Positions 5,118-11,489 of a DNA stretch of 11,489 nucleotides are shown piece after piece (the first letter of the stretch is position 1; the number at the start of each line of letters is the position of its first letter). The notes beneath the pieces were generated by a model. It had not been told where the DNA came from. It ran no database searches and worked only from the letters and a program-made list of their open reading frames with translations. The stretch lies in assembly GCA_044359525.1 (NCBI GenBank), contig JBIKLY010000099.1, positions 1 to 11,489 on the forward strand, written 5' to 3'. The DNA is from CAJBIL01 sp044359525. GTDB lineage: Bacteria; Pseudomonadota; Gammaproteobacteria; Burkholderiales; Rhodocyclaceae. The translations under genes were made by a program, and so were the position numbers.

Positions 5118-7103
5118 TTATGGTTTGGCTAGCATGGCTTTCATTGCTTCGAGGCGGGAGGTGCTGCTGGCTTTGTCGGGGGGGGTTTCGGTGCTGCCGC
5201 CGGAGAAGCGTAGGTCTTCCTTGCCCATCTCGGCGATGAAGCGCGAGGCTTCGCAGGGGATGAGTTCGCGGCCCTGTTTGCGCTTTTCGCAGTAGGTGAG
5301 GTGGAGGGAGCGCTGGGCTCGGGTGATGCCGACGTACATCAGGCGGCGCTCTTCTTCGATCTTGTCCGGTCCTTGCGATTCACGGTGCGGCAGTACGCCT
5401 TCCTCGATGCCGATCAGGAAGACGTGTTTGAACTCCAGCCCCTTGGCGGCGTGCAGCGTCGACAGCTGGACCGCGTCGAGGTCGCCGTCTTTCTTGTCGA
5501 GCATGTTGATCAGCGCGATGGTTTGCGTCAGGTCGATCAGCGACTTGCCGTCTTCGTCGCCTTTCTTGATCAGCCAGTTCGAGAACTCGGTGACGTTGCC
5601 CCACTTGCTCTGCGCGGCGCGCGGCTCGTCGTGGTCGTAGAGCCAGGCTTCGTAGCCGATGGCGGTGAGCAGGTCGGGCATCACCTGTGCGGCAGGCTCC
5701 TTGTTCGCGCGATATTCCATGCGGTTGATGAACTCGCAGAATTCAACGAGTGGCGCCAGCTGGCGCGGCTGCACGCGGTGCGCGAAGCCCTGCTCGAAGA
5801 CGGCGGCGAAGAGCGAGATGTGGCGCTCGCCGGCGTAGGTGCCGAGCGCCTCGAGCGTGCTGCCGCCGACGCCGCGCTTGGGCGTGGTGACGGCGCGGAT
5901 GAAGGCCGGATCGTCGTCGCTGTTGGCCAGCAGGCGCAGGTAGGACGTGATGTCCTTGATCTCGGCCTTGTCGAAGAAGGACTGGCCGCCGGAGAGCAGA
6001 TAGGGGACGCGCTGGTCGCGCAGGAACTGTTCGAGCGCGCGCGCCTGGAAGTTGCCGCGATAGAGCACGGCGTAGTCGCGAAACTGGCCGCGATGCTCGA
6101 ATTTGTGCGCCTGCAGCTTCATGACCACCGACTCGGCTTCGCGCTCGTTGTCCTTGCACACGGTGACGGTGATCGGGTCGCCGTGGCCGAGGTCGGACCA
6201 CAGCTTCTTGTCGAACAGCTTCTCGTTGTGCGAGATCAGCGCGTTGGCGGCCTTCAGGATGCGTACCGTCGAGCGGTAGTTCTGCTCCAGCTTGATCAGC
6301 TTGAGGTTCGGGTAGTCGCGCGGCAGGCCGCGCAGATTCTCGATGTCGGCGCCGCGCCAGCCGTAAATCGCCTGATCGTCGTCGCCGACCGCGGTGAACG
6401 CGGCGCGCGGCCCGGCGAGCAGCTTGAGCAGCTTGTACTGGCAGGCGTTGGTGTCCTGGTACTCGTCGACCAGCAGGTAGCGCAGGCGGTTCTGCCACTT
6501 GTTGAGAATCTCCGGATGGCTCTCGAAGAGCTCGACCGGCAGTGAAATGAGGTCGTCAAAATCGACCGCCTGATAGGCCTTCAGCGTCGCCGAGTAGCTC
6601 GCGTAGGCGCGTGCGGCGAGCGCTTCGGTGTCATCCTCGGCGTTCTTCAGCGCCAGGTCGGGCGGGACGAGCGCGTTCTTCCAGTTCGAGATGACGCTCT
6701 GCAGTTTGCGGATGGTCGCCTTGTCGACGCTGCCGGCGAGGTCCGAGACCATGCCGAAACAGTCGGTCGAATCGAAGATCGAGAATTTCGGCTTGTAGCC
6801 GAGCGCCTTCGCTTCCTCGCGCAGGATGCGCACGCCGAGCGAGTGGAAGGTCGAGATGCTCAGGCCCTTGACCGGCTTGCCGGCGAGCAGCTTGTCGACG
6901 CGCTCCTGCATCTCCTTCGCCGCCTTGTTGGTGAAGGTGATGGCGGCGATGTTGCGCGGCTCGAAACCGCATTCCTCGATCAGGTAGGCGATCTTCTGCG
7001 TGATCACGCGGGTCTTGCCCGAACCGGCGCCGGCGAGCACCAGCAAGGGGCCGTCGAGGTAGCGGATGGCTTCGCGCTGCGGGGGATTGAGAAGGGTGGA
7101 CAT
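5118..7103 (-). CDS. rep: ATP-dependent DNA helicase Rep (UvrD/Rep superfamily 1A)
   Basis: A 3'-5' single-stranded-DNA-translocating helicase that helps replication forks pass protein blocks. All SF1A motifs are visible in the 661 residues: Walker A AGAGSGKT (24-31), TFTNKAAKEM (56-65), DEYQDT (213-218), GDDDQAIYGWRGA (240-252), LEQNYRS (272-278), STLHAAKGLEF (548-558) and ERRLMYVGITRAQ (585-597). The shorter length and the start MSTLLNPPQREAIRYLDGPL suit Rep better than UvrD, which is usually over 700 residues with a longer C-terminal extension. No good ribosome binding site precedes ATG 7103, but Met1 sits at the normal distance from Walker A. It is likely monocistronic: DUF4197 is 175 nt upstream and a hairpin repeat follows the stop codon. 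Confidence 0.95.
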   Translation of the reverse strand: MSTLLNPPQREAIRYLDGPLLVLAGAGSGKTRVITQKIAYLIEECGFEPRNIAAITFTNKAAKEMQERVDKLLAGKPVKGLSISTFHSLGVRILREEAKALGYKPKFSIFDSTDCFGMVSDLAGSVDKATIRKLQSVISNWKNALVPPDLALKNAEDDTEALAARAYASYSATLKAYQAVDFDDLISLPVELFESHPEILNKWQNRLRYLLVDEYQDTNACQYKLLKLLAGPRAAFTAVGDDDQAIYGWRGADIENLRGLPRDYPNLKLIKLEQNYRSTVRILKAANALISHNEKLFDKKLWSDLGHGDPITVTVCKDNEREAESVVMKLQAHKFEHRGQFRDYAVLYRGNFQARALEQFLRDQRVPYLLSGGQSFFDKAEIKDITSYLRLLANSDDDPAFIRAVTTPKRGVGGSTLEALGTYAGERHISLFAAVFEQGFAHRVQPRQLAPLVEFCEFINRMEYRANKEPAAQVMPDLLTAIGYEAWLYDHDEPRAAQSKWGNVTEFSNWLIKKGDEDGKSLIDLTQTIALINMLDKKDGDLDAVQLSTLHAAKGLEFKHVFLIGIEEGVLPHRESQGPDKIEEERRLMYVGITRAQRSLHLTYCEKRKQGRELIPCEASRFIAEMGKEDLRFSGGSTETPPDKASSTSRLEAMKAMLAKP

Positions 7104-7198
7104 CGGTGAAACCGGACTCGGGAAGGCGCTGCAAAGGGGCGCGATTTTAGCACGCGCCCACTGTCGACTGCCGCTACCGGTGTGGTCGGCGCGCGTGT

Positions 7199-7226
7199 CG
7201 GGTTACGCGATAAGGCCGCTAACCCG
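7199..7226. repeat. REP-like intergenic hairpin between DUF4197 gene and rep
   Basis: CGGGTTA (7199-7205) and TAACCCG (7220-7226) form a perfect 7-bp stem. GCG (7207-7209) and CGC (7217-7219) continue it past a bulged C. The flanks GTGT and ATCTACG extend the resemblance to a widespread bacterial repeat whose usual form I recall as GTCGGGTTACGC, loop, GCTAACCCGACCTACG. It occupies most of the informative part of the 175-nt gap 7104-7278, where no promoter for rep could be picked out with confidence. Confidence 0.6.
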
Positions 7227-7278
7227 ATCTACGAGAATCTGGCCAACACTTTCGATTGCCCCGGGGGCTGGCCGGCGC

Positions 7279-7980
7279 TTACTTGCCGAGTGCGCCGAAA
7301 ACCGTCTGCAGCAGCTTCGAGCCGGTGCCGATCGGGTCCTTGCGGATTGATTTTTCCTGTTCGGCGATCAGCAGGAAAAGGCCGTCGAGCGTCTTTTGCG
7401 TGACGTAGCTGTCGAGGTCGGCGTCCTTTTCATCGATCAGTCCGAGGCTGGCGGCCTTGCCGGCGTATTGATTGTATTTGTCAGCCAGCTTCACCTTGGC
7501 GGTCGCCTGTTTGACGATCGGCAGGAATTTTTCACCGATCGGTGCCGAGGTGGTGCGCTTGAAATACTGGGTGGCTGCGTCATCGCCGCCGGTCAGAATT
7601 GCCTTGGCGTCGTCGAAACTCATGTTTTTTACTGCATTGACCAGAATCGGCTTGGCTTCGACCACCGCGGTTTCAGCCGCGCGGTTCATCGTTTCAATCA
7701 GCTTGTCGGCCTGTTTTTTCATGCCCAGCTTGCGCATCATCTTTTCTGCGCCCTGCAGGGATTCCGGCAACGGGATCTTGACGCGTGCATCGCCCATGAA
7801 ACCGTTCGGCTTGCCCAGCTGGGTCACCGCCATGTCGGCGCCTCTTGACAACGCCTCCTTGAGACCCGACGAAGTCTCTTTGCCCGACAGATCGTCCACC
7901 CCAAGGGCCAGCGCCTGCGCGCTGAGGACAAGACCGAATACAATGGCGGCAATGCTGGAAAACCCTGAAAAATGACGCAT
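7279..7980 (-). CDS. DUF4197 family secreted protein, function unknown
   Basis: With the ATG at 7980 this encodes 233 residues: a signal peptide (MRHFSGFSSIAAIVFGLVLS, then AQALA before the likely cleavage site) and a predominantly helical mature domain. Features that recall DUF4197 are GLKEALSRGADMAVTQLGKP near the mature N-terminus, IPLPESLQGAEKMMRKLG, and a C-terminal YVTQKTLDGLFLLIAEQEKS, then IRKDP and GSKLLQTVFG. The family is of unknown function and probably periplasmic. A longer frame starts with GTG at 7995. The ATG is preferred because AGGGA sits 7 nt before it, overlapping that GTG. It is transcribed divergently from the neighbouring membrane-protein gene. No lipobox cysteine is present. 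Confidence 0.88.
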   Translation of the reverse strand: MRHFSGFSSIAAIVFGLVLSAQALALGVDDLSGKETSSGLKEALSRGADMAVTQLGKPNGFMGDARVKIPLPESLQGAEKMMRKLGMKKQADKLIETMNRAAETAVVEAKPILVNAVKNMSFDDAKAILTGGDDAATQYFKRTTSAPIGEKFLPIVKQATAKVKLADKYNQYAGKAASLGLIDEKDADLDSYVTQKTLDGLFLLIAEQEKSIRKDPIGTGSKLLQTVFGALGK

Positions 7981-8095
7981 CGAAAAATCCCTCACTGGTT
8001 GGTTTCCGGAATGAGCCGGGTACGCCAGCTTATCCTGCGCGCTACCCCGCCGGCAACCGGCTTTTATACTCGCGTCTGCCCGGCGCCGTAGCGCT

Positions 8096-8614
8096 ATGAA
8101 AAAACCGGAATTACCGCACTGGCTGAAGCGTGCACTCGTTTTCAGCGCCGCACACCGCTATTACCCGCTGGTTGTGACGCTGATCTGTTTTGTCTCGACC
8201 GTGACATTCAGTTTTCCGTTCGCTGCTGTGCTGATCCCGGCCATTCTGCTGGCACCCCGGCGCTGGCTGAGTATCGGCGTGCTTTGCGGGATTGCCAGCG
8301 GTTGCGCGGCGGCGGTACTGGTCGAGATTTTCCAGTATCTGGGCTCGGCGTTCGTCCTCGCACGCTATCCGGAATTGCTGCAACTGGATGGCTGGCAAGG
8401 CGCCAGCGACTGGCTGCAAAACTATGGATTGATCGCCATGCTGATCATCGCGGCGTCGCCCATGCCACAAACGCCGGCGCTGTTCTTCTGCGCGCTGGCC
8501 GGCGTGTCGACACCAGGTATCCTGATTGCCGTGGGGATCGGCAAAACGGCCAAGTATCTGTTCCTCAGCTGGGTAACGGCCCGCTATCCGGGCCGTTTTG
8601 TGCACTACACCTGA
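8096..8614 (+). CDS. VTT-domain / YqaA-like (DedA-related) inner-membrane protein
   Basis: A 172-residue membrane protein, the only plus-strand gene in the window. Hydrophobic segments lie at about 23-38, 40-54, 57-77, 111-135 and 137-160. The segment SPMPQTPALFFCALAGVSTP (121-140) and the following VGIGKTAKYLFLSW (146-159) resemble the re-entrant region and the IGK..KY motif of YqaA/VTT proteins. DedA-superfamily members have been linked to lipid-carrier or phospholipid flipping and membrane homeostasis, but a specific role cannot be given here. The ATG at 8096 has no clear ribosome binding site. TATACT at 8065-8070 could be its -10 box, although a -35 is not evident. The gene converges on lipA with 6 nt between stop codons. 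Confidence 0.75.
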   Translation: MKKPELPHWLKRALVFSAAHRYYPLVVTLICFVSTVTFSFPFAAVLIPAILLAPRRWLSIGVLCGIASGCAAAVLVEIFQYLGSAFVLARYPELLQLDGWQGASDWLQNYGLIAMLIIAASPMPQTPALFFCALAGVSTPGILIAVGIGKTAKYLFLSWVTARYPGRFVHYT

Positions 8615-8625
8615 GCCGCCTCAGG
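8610..8625. repeat. Small palindrome covering both convergent stop codons
   Basis: CCTGAG (8610-8615) and CTCAGG (8620-8625) form a 6-bp stem with a 4-nt loop. It contains the TGA of the membrane-protein gene on the plus strand and the TGA of lipA on the minus strand. No T-tract follows on either side, so it is at best a weak bidirectional 3'-end structure. Confidence 0.4.
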
Positions 8626-9598
8626 CCACCCCGGCGCTGTGCGCCTGCTGGTCGGCCCAATAGCTTGAGCGCACCATCGGGCCGCAGGCGGCGCCGGTGA
8701 AACCCATTTTTTTCGCTTCTTCTTCGTACATCTTGAAAATATCCGGGTGAACGTAGCGTGACACCGGCAGGTGGTGGCCGGACGGCGCGAGGTACTGGCC
8801 GATAGTGAGCATTTCAACCCCGTGCGCGCGCAGGTCGCGCAGGACGTCGAGGATTTCGTCGTCGGTTTCGCCGAGGCCGACCATCAGGCCGGACTTGGTC
8901 GGCACGTTCGGGTAGCGTTCCTTGAAGCCTTTCATGAAGGCCAGTGAGTGCGCGTAGTCGGCGCCGGGGCGTGCCTGCTTGTAGAGGCGCGGCACGGTTT
9001 CCATGTTGTGGTTGAGCACGTCGGGCAAGGACTGGCCGAGGACGTCGATGGCGATTTCCATGCGGCCGCGGAAATCGGGAACCAAGGTTTCGATGGTCGT
9101 GCTCGGCGACTTGTCACGCACGGCTTTGATCACGTCGGCGAAGTGCTGGGCGCCACCGTCGCGCAGGTCGTCGCGGTCGACGCTGGTGATCACGACGTAG
9201 CGCAGCTTGAGGTTGGCGACGCTTTCGGCGAGCTTGGCCGGTTCGTCGATATCGGGTGGCAACGGCTTGCCGTGGCCGACGTCACAGAAGGGGCAGCGGC
9301 GCGTGCAGATATCGCCGAGGATCATGAAAGTCGCCGTGCCACGCCCGAAGCACTCGCCGATGTTCGGGCAGGCCGCTTCTTCGCAGACGGTGTGCAGTTT
9401 CTGGTCACGTAGCATTTTCTTGATTTCGCCAAAGCGACCATCCGGGTTGCCGGCCTTGACGCGAATCCAGGCGGGTTTACGCAACTGCTCGGCGGGAACA
9501 ATTGGAACGATCTTGATCGGGATGCGCGCCGTTTTCAGTTCGCCCTTTTCCTTGACGCCGGCCACTTTGGCGGCCGGCTTTGTTTTTTGTTCGCTCAT
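8621..9598 (-). CDS. lipA: Lipoyl synthase (radical SAM)
   Basis: Inserts two sulfur atoms at C6 and C8 of octanoyl groups carried by lipoyl domains or GcvH, the last step of de novo lipoate synthesis in the cytoplasm. In the 325 residues, the auxiliary cluster cysteines are C72, C77 and C83 (CEEAACPNIGEC). The radical-SAM cluster is C98, C102 and C105 (CTRRCPFC). The C-terminal RSSY (310-313) provides the serine ligand of the auxiliary cluster. TSVDRDDLRDGGAQHF, VPDFRG and LNHNMETVPRLY are family hallmarks. Length is normal. The ATG overlaps the lipB stop as ATGA, and GGAG lies 8 nt before it, inside lipB, so it is translationally coupled to lipB. Confidence 0.98.
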   Translation of the reverse strand: MSEQKTKPAAKVAGVKEKGELKTARIPIKIVPIVPAEQLRKPAWIRVKAGNPDGRFGEIKKMLRDQKLHTVCEEAACPNIGECFGRGTATFMILGDICTRRCPFCDVGHGKPLPPDIDEPAKLAESVANLKLRYVVITSVDRDDLRDGGAQHFADVIKAVRDKSPSTTIETLVPDFRGRMEIAIDVLGQSLPDVLNHNMETVPRLYKQARPGADYAHSLAFMKGFKERYPNVPTKSGLMVGLGETDDEILDVLRDLRAHGVEMLTIGQYLAPSGHHLPVSRYVHPDIFKMYEEEAKKMGFTGAACGPMVRSSYWADQQAHSAGVA

Positions 9599-10251
9599 TC
9601 CTTGCGCTCCAGTTGTAGGCTGAGATGCCCCGCCAGTGCTTGCGCCGCTTGTGACGGTGTCAGCGAAATGCCGAGGTCCCTGGTCTGCGTGACCGGCATG
9701 CCCGGATACCCGCAGGGGTTGATTGCCGTGAATGGCGATAGATCCATATCCACATTGAGACTGACGCCGTGGTAGCAGCAGCCCTTTTTGATGCGCAGGC
9801 CAAGCGCTGCGACTTTCGCCGAACCAACATAAACGCCCGGCGCTTTTTCATGACGCTCGGCCGCGACGCCGTGTGCGGCGAGCAGGTCGATCACCGCCTG
9901 CTCGATGCAGGTGACGATCTCGCGCACTTTGAGCTGGCGGCGCGGCAGATCGATCAGCAGGTAGATGACGACCTGGCCGGGGCCGTGGTAGGTGATCTGG
10001 CCGCCACGATCGATCTTGACCAGCGGGATGCCGATGTCGGTGAGCAGGTGTTCGGGTTTGCCGGCCTGCCCCAGGGTGTAGACCGGCGGGTGTTCGCAAA
10101 TCCACAGTTGGTCGGGTGTTTCCGCCGTGCGTGTTGCGGTGAACTCCTGCATCGCCCGCCAAGTGGGTTCGTAGTCGACACGACCGAAATTTTGCACGAC
10201 GAGTTGAGGAGTCACGGCAGGAGTCACGGCAGGTGTCACGGCAGGTGTCAC
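9595..10251 (-). CDS. lipB: Octanoyl-[acyl-carrier-protein]:protein octanoyltransferase
   Basis: Transfers octanoyl from acyl carrier protein to lipoyl domains, giving LipA its substrate. Family motifs in the 218-residue reading are RGGQITYHGPGQ (82-93), the catalytic-type Lys146 in GSAKVAALGLRI and the catalytic-type Cys180 in NPCGYPGM. The start is ambiguous. The frame opens with GTG at 10251 and GTG recurs in phase at 10239, 10227 and 10215 because of a 12-bp tandem repeat, encoding TPAV units. Starting at 10215 gives the length usual for LipB before the YEP motif (206 residues). No Shine-Dalgarno stands before any of them. The upstream ybeD stop lies 19 nt before the first GTG. The last gene junction is a 4-nt overlap with lipA. 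Confidence 0.96.
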   Translation of the reverse strand: MTPAVTPAVTPAVTPQLVVQNFGRVDYEPTWRAMQEFTATRTAETPDQLWICEHPPVYTLGQAGKPEHLLTDIGIPLVKIDRGGQITYHGPGQVVIYLLIDLPRRQLKVREIVTCIEQAVIDLLAAHGVAAERHEKAPGVYVGSAKVAALGLRIKKGCCYHGVSLNVDMDLSPFTAINPCGYPGMPVTQTRDLGISLTPSQAAQALAGHLSLQLERKE

Positions 10252-10253
10252 GG
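10208..10253. repeat. 12-bp tandem repeat at the lipB start
   Basis: About 3.8 units: GGAGTCACGGCA (10208-10219 and 10220-10231), GGTGTCACGGCA (10232-10243) and a partial GGTGTCACGG (10244-10253). On the lipB strand each unit carries one in-frame GTG followed by ACA or ACT, so gain or loss of units preserves frame and changes only the number of possible start codons or TPAV residues. Confidence 0.9.
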
Positions 10254-10270
10254 GGCGTCGCCGGGATTGA

Positions 10271-10546
10271 CTAGAGAACGACCTTGACCAGCGGATGGCT
10301 GGTCAGTTCCCGGTACAGCGCATCGAGTTGCGGTTTTGAGGTCGCATTGATGGTGCAGGTCAGGCTGACGTATTTGCCGCCGCTTGAGGCCCGCATTTCC
10401 ATCGTGGCGCCGTCGAAATCGGGGGCGTGACGCAGGACGACGTCGAGTACGGCCTGCGCCAGGGCATCATTGGCCAGCCCCATGATTTTCAGCGGGAAAG
10501 CGCAGGGGAATTCGAGCAGCGTTTCCTGCGGTAGCGGGTCAGACAT
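10271..10546 (-). CDS. ybeD: DUF493 / YbeD-like protein (UPF0250)
   Basis: A small 91-residue cytosolic protein of the YbeD family, an ACT-like alpha/beta fold of unknown biochemical role that is commonly found next to lipB. Visible family features are LLEFPCAFPLKIMG (10-23) near the N-terminus, then RASSGGKYVSLTCTINATS (52-70) and LDALYRELTSHPLVKVVL (74-91) at the end. Its ATG lies inside the end of the aminotransferase gene (8-nt overlap), with GGAA six nt or so upstream, so translation is probably coupled. It is followed 19 nt later by the first possible lipB start. Confidence 0.93.
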   Translation of the reverse strand: MSDPLPQETLLEFPCAFPLKIMGLANDALAQAVLDVVLRHAPDFDGATMEMRASSGGKYVSLTCTINATSKPQLDALYRELTSHPLVKVVL

Positions 10547-11399
10547 CGGATTTCCGCATCACGTCGTCGCGGAAGGCGCAGTACCAGGCATACATCTGCT
10601 TGCCAGCCGGCCCGGGCTTGCCGCTGCCCACAGGCTGGCCATCGAGCGTGGTAATCGGCAGCACTTCCTTGGTCGATGAAGTCATCCACAGTTCATCGGC
10701 GGTGCGCAGCTCGGCGTCGCTGATTTCCCGCACCTCGTGCGGCATGCCGTGCCGGGCGGCGAGTTCGAGCACCACGTCGTAGGTGATGCCGGCGAGCATG
10801 CGGTGATCCCTGGGCGGCGCCAGCAGGAGGCCATCCTTGACGACAAAGATGTTGGAGGCGGCGCCTTCGGTCAGGTAGCCGTCGCGCAACATGATGGTCT
10901 CGACACAGCCGGCATCGATCGCCTGTTGGCGCAGCAATACATTGGCGAGCAGCGCCACGGTCTTGAGGTCGCAGCGCAGCCAGCGATTGTCGAGCGCCGA
11001 AATCACCGCGATGCCGGCTTCGCGCTGCGCGGCCGAAGGCGTTACCAGCGGCGCCGTGAAAATGAAGGTGGTCGGCGGCACACCCGCCGGGAATGCCTGG
11101 TCGCGCTTGCTGTCGGCACCGCGCGTGACCTGGATGTAGACCGACTGATCGTTGAAAGGATTGTCGGCAATGATCCGTTCGACCAGCGCGCGCCATTGTT
11201 CAAGACTGTGCGGATTCGGCAGACGGATGCCGTCCAGCGTGATCTGCAGGCGCCGCAGGTGCTCGTCGATGCGGAAAGGCCGGCGCGAATAGACTGGAAT
11301 CACTTCATAGGCACCGTCGCCGAACAGAAAACCGCGATCAAGCGGCGAAATTTTCGCGTCGCCAATCGGCAGGAATTGGCCGTTCAGATAGGCTGTCAT
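10539..11399 (-). CDS. dat: Class IV PLP aminotransferase, D-amino-acid transaminase-like
   Basis: A fold-type IV PLP enzyme of 286 residues, close to D-alanine/D-amino-acid aminotransferases, which interconvert D-amino acids and 2-oxo acids for peptidoglycan supply. Hallmarks are MTAYLNGQFLPI with DRGFLFGDGAYE (21-32, Tyr31), the putative PLP lysine Lys146 in RCDLKTVALLANVL, Glu178 in LTEGAASNIF, and MLAGITYDVV (201-210). In the carboxylate-binding loop, RGADSKRDQAFP has Arg99 in the position of the Bacillus enzyme's Arg98 but Gln101 where a His is usual, so substrate preference may differ. Branched-chain aminotransferase or aminodeoxychorismate lyase are alternatives in the same fold. The ATG at 11399 follows GAAGAAG at good distance. 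It is the first gene of the lip operon in this window. Confidence 0.85.
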   Translation of the reverse strand: MTAYLNGQFLPIGDAKISPLDRGFLFGDGAYEVIPVYSRRPFRIDEHLRRLQITLDGIRLPNPHSLEQWRALVERIIADNPFNDQSVYIQVTRGADSKRDQAFPAGVPPTTFIFTAPLVTPSAAQREAGIAVISALDNRWLRCDLKTVALLANVLLRQQAIDAGCVETIMLRDGYLTEGAASNIFVVKDGLLLAPPRDHRMLAGITYDVVLELAARHGMPHEVREISDAELRTADELWMTSSTKEVLPITTLDGQPVGSGKPGPAGKQMYAWYCAFRDDVMRKSDV

Positions 11400-11442
11400 A
11401 TTGCTTCTTCACCCGGAAACTGAGGGAAAAGCAAACACCCAA

Positions 11443-11480
11443 CGCGGAGGCGCAGAGGCGCAGAGGCAACGCAGAGAAAA
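11443..11480. repeat. GCAGAGGC-type intergenic repeat at the window edge
   Basis: Near-tandem octamers GCGGAGGC (11444-11451), GCAGAGGC (11452-11459) and GCAGAGGC (11460-11467), then AAC and GCAGAG (11471-11476) and a run of A. This purine-rich strand lies about 45 nt upstream of the aminotransferase start. It resembles a recurrent intergenic repeat of environmental proteobacteria. Its right-hand extent may continue outside the window. Confidence 0.65.
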
Positions 11481-11489
11481 CCAGCTGTT

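Noticed and set aside
5301..6545. 414-codon plus-strand open frame
   Set aside because: It lies entirely antisense to rep, which has every helicase motif. The translated sequence is repetitive Val/Leu/Ala/Asp and shows no family signature.
8049..8065. GCCGG-CAA-CCGGC hairpin followed by TTTT, terminator-like
   Set aside because: The 5-bp stem and short T-run lie between divergent genes, with no plus-strand transcript upstream to terminate. The T-run is part of a possible -10 region of the membrane-protein gene.
10737..11423. 228-codon plus-strand open frame
   Set aside because: Antisense shadow of the aminotransferase gene, with no recognisable domain.

Overview
The window looks like chromosome of a betaproteobacterium, most likely a Rhodocyclales relative (Dechloromonas/Azonexus-like). 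This is inferred from gene content and order (an XrtB/PEP-CTERM-type exopolysaccharide locus, and a dat - ybeD - lipB - lipA cluster) and from high GC with GC-rich third positions. No species can be named from the sequence alone. Nearly everything is on the minus strand, so genes read from right to left.

Right part (about 8.6-11.4 kb): a tightly packed minus-strand operon of a class IV D-amino-acid-type aminotransferase, a YbeD/DUF493 protein, lipB and lipA. The genes overlap by 8 and 4 nt, except before lipB, where a 12-bp tandem repeat carrying GTG codons sits exactly at the start region. LipB attaches octanoyl groups to apo-proteins and LipA inserts the sulfurs, so this is the lipoate cofactor pathway. 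A GCAGAGGC-type repeat lies just upstream of the operon at the window edge.

Middle (about 5.1-8.6 kb): a plus-strand membrane protein of the VTT/YqaA (DedA-related) type converges on lipA. It diverges from a minus-strand secreted DUF4197 protein. The Rep/UvrD-type helicase gene follows, after an intergenic hairpin repeat.

Between 3.97 and 5.12 kb is an accessory-looking interval. It contains tRNA-Arg(CCG) with its own promoter, a three-zinc-site protein gene of unknown function, and six copies of a 13-nt repeat core (TAGGGTCAGACTC). The repeats are arranged singly and as two perfect inverted pairs, and both pairs sit directly 3' of a stop codon. They resemble REP/RAYT-type repeats, but no transposase is in the window.

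Left part (1-3.87 kb): the start of an exopolysaccharide operon. It contains the LuxR-type regulator epsA, a WcaJ/EpsB-type undecaprenyl-phosphate sugar transferase, a stand-alone cyclic-nucleotide-binding-domain protein, and the 5' part of the outer-membrane protein gene epsL, which runs off the left edge. A TATAAT box and a 22-bp dyad lie upstream of epsA. The expected roles are: EpsA controls the locus, the transferase starts the repeat unit on the lipid carrier, and EpsL acts at the outer membrane. The nucleotide-binding protein may tune the process.
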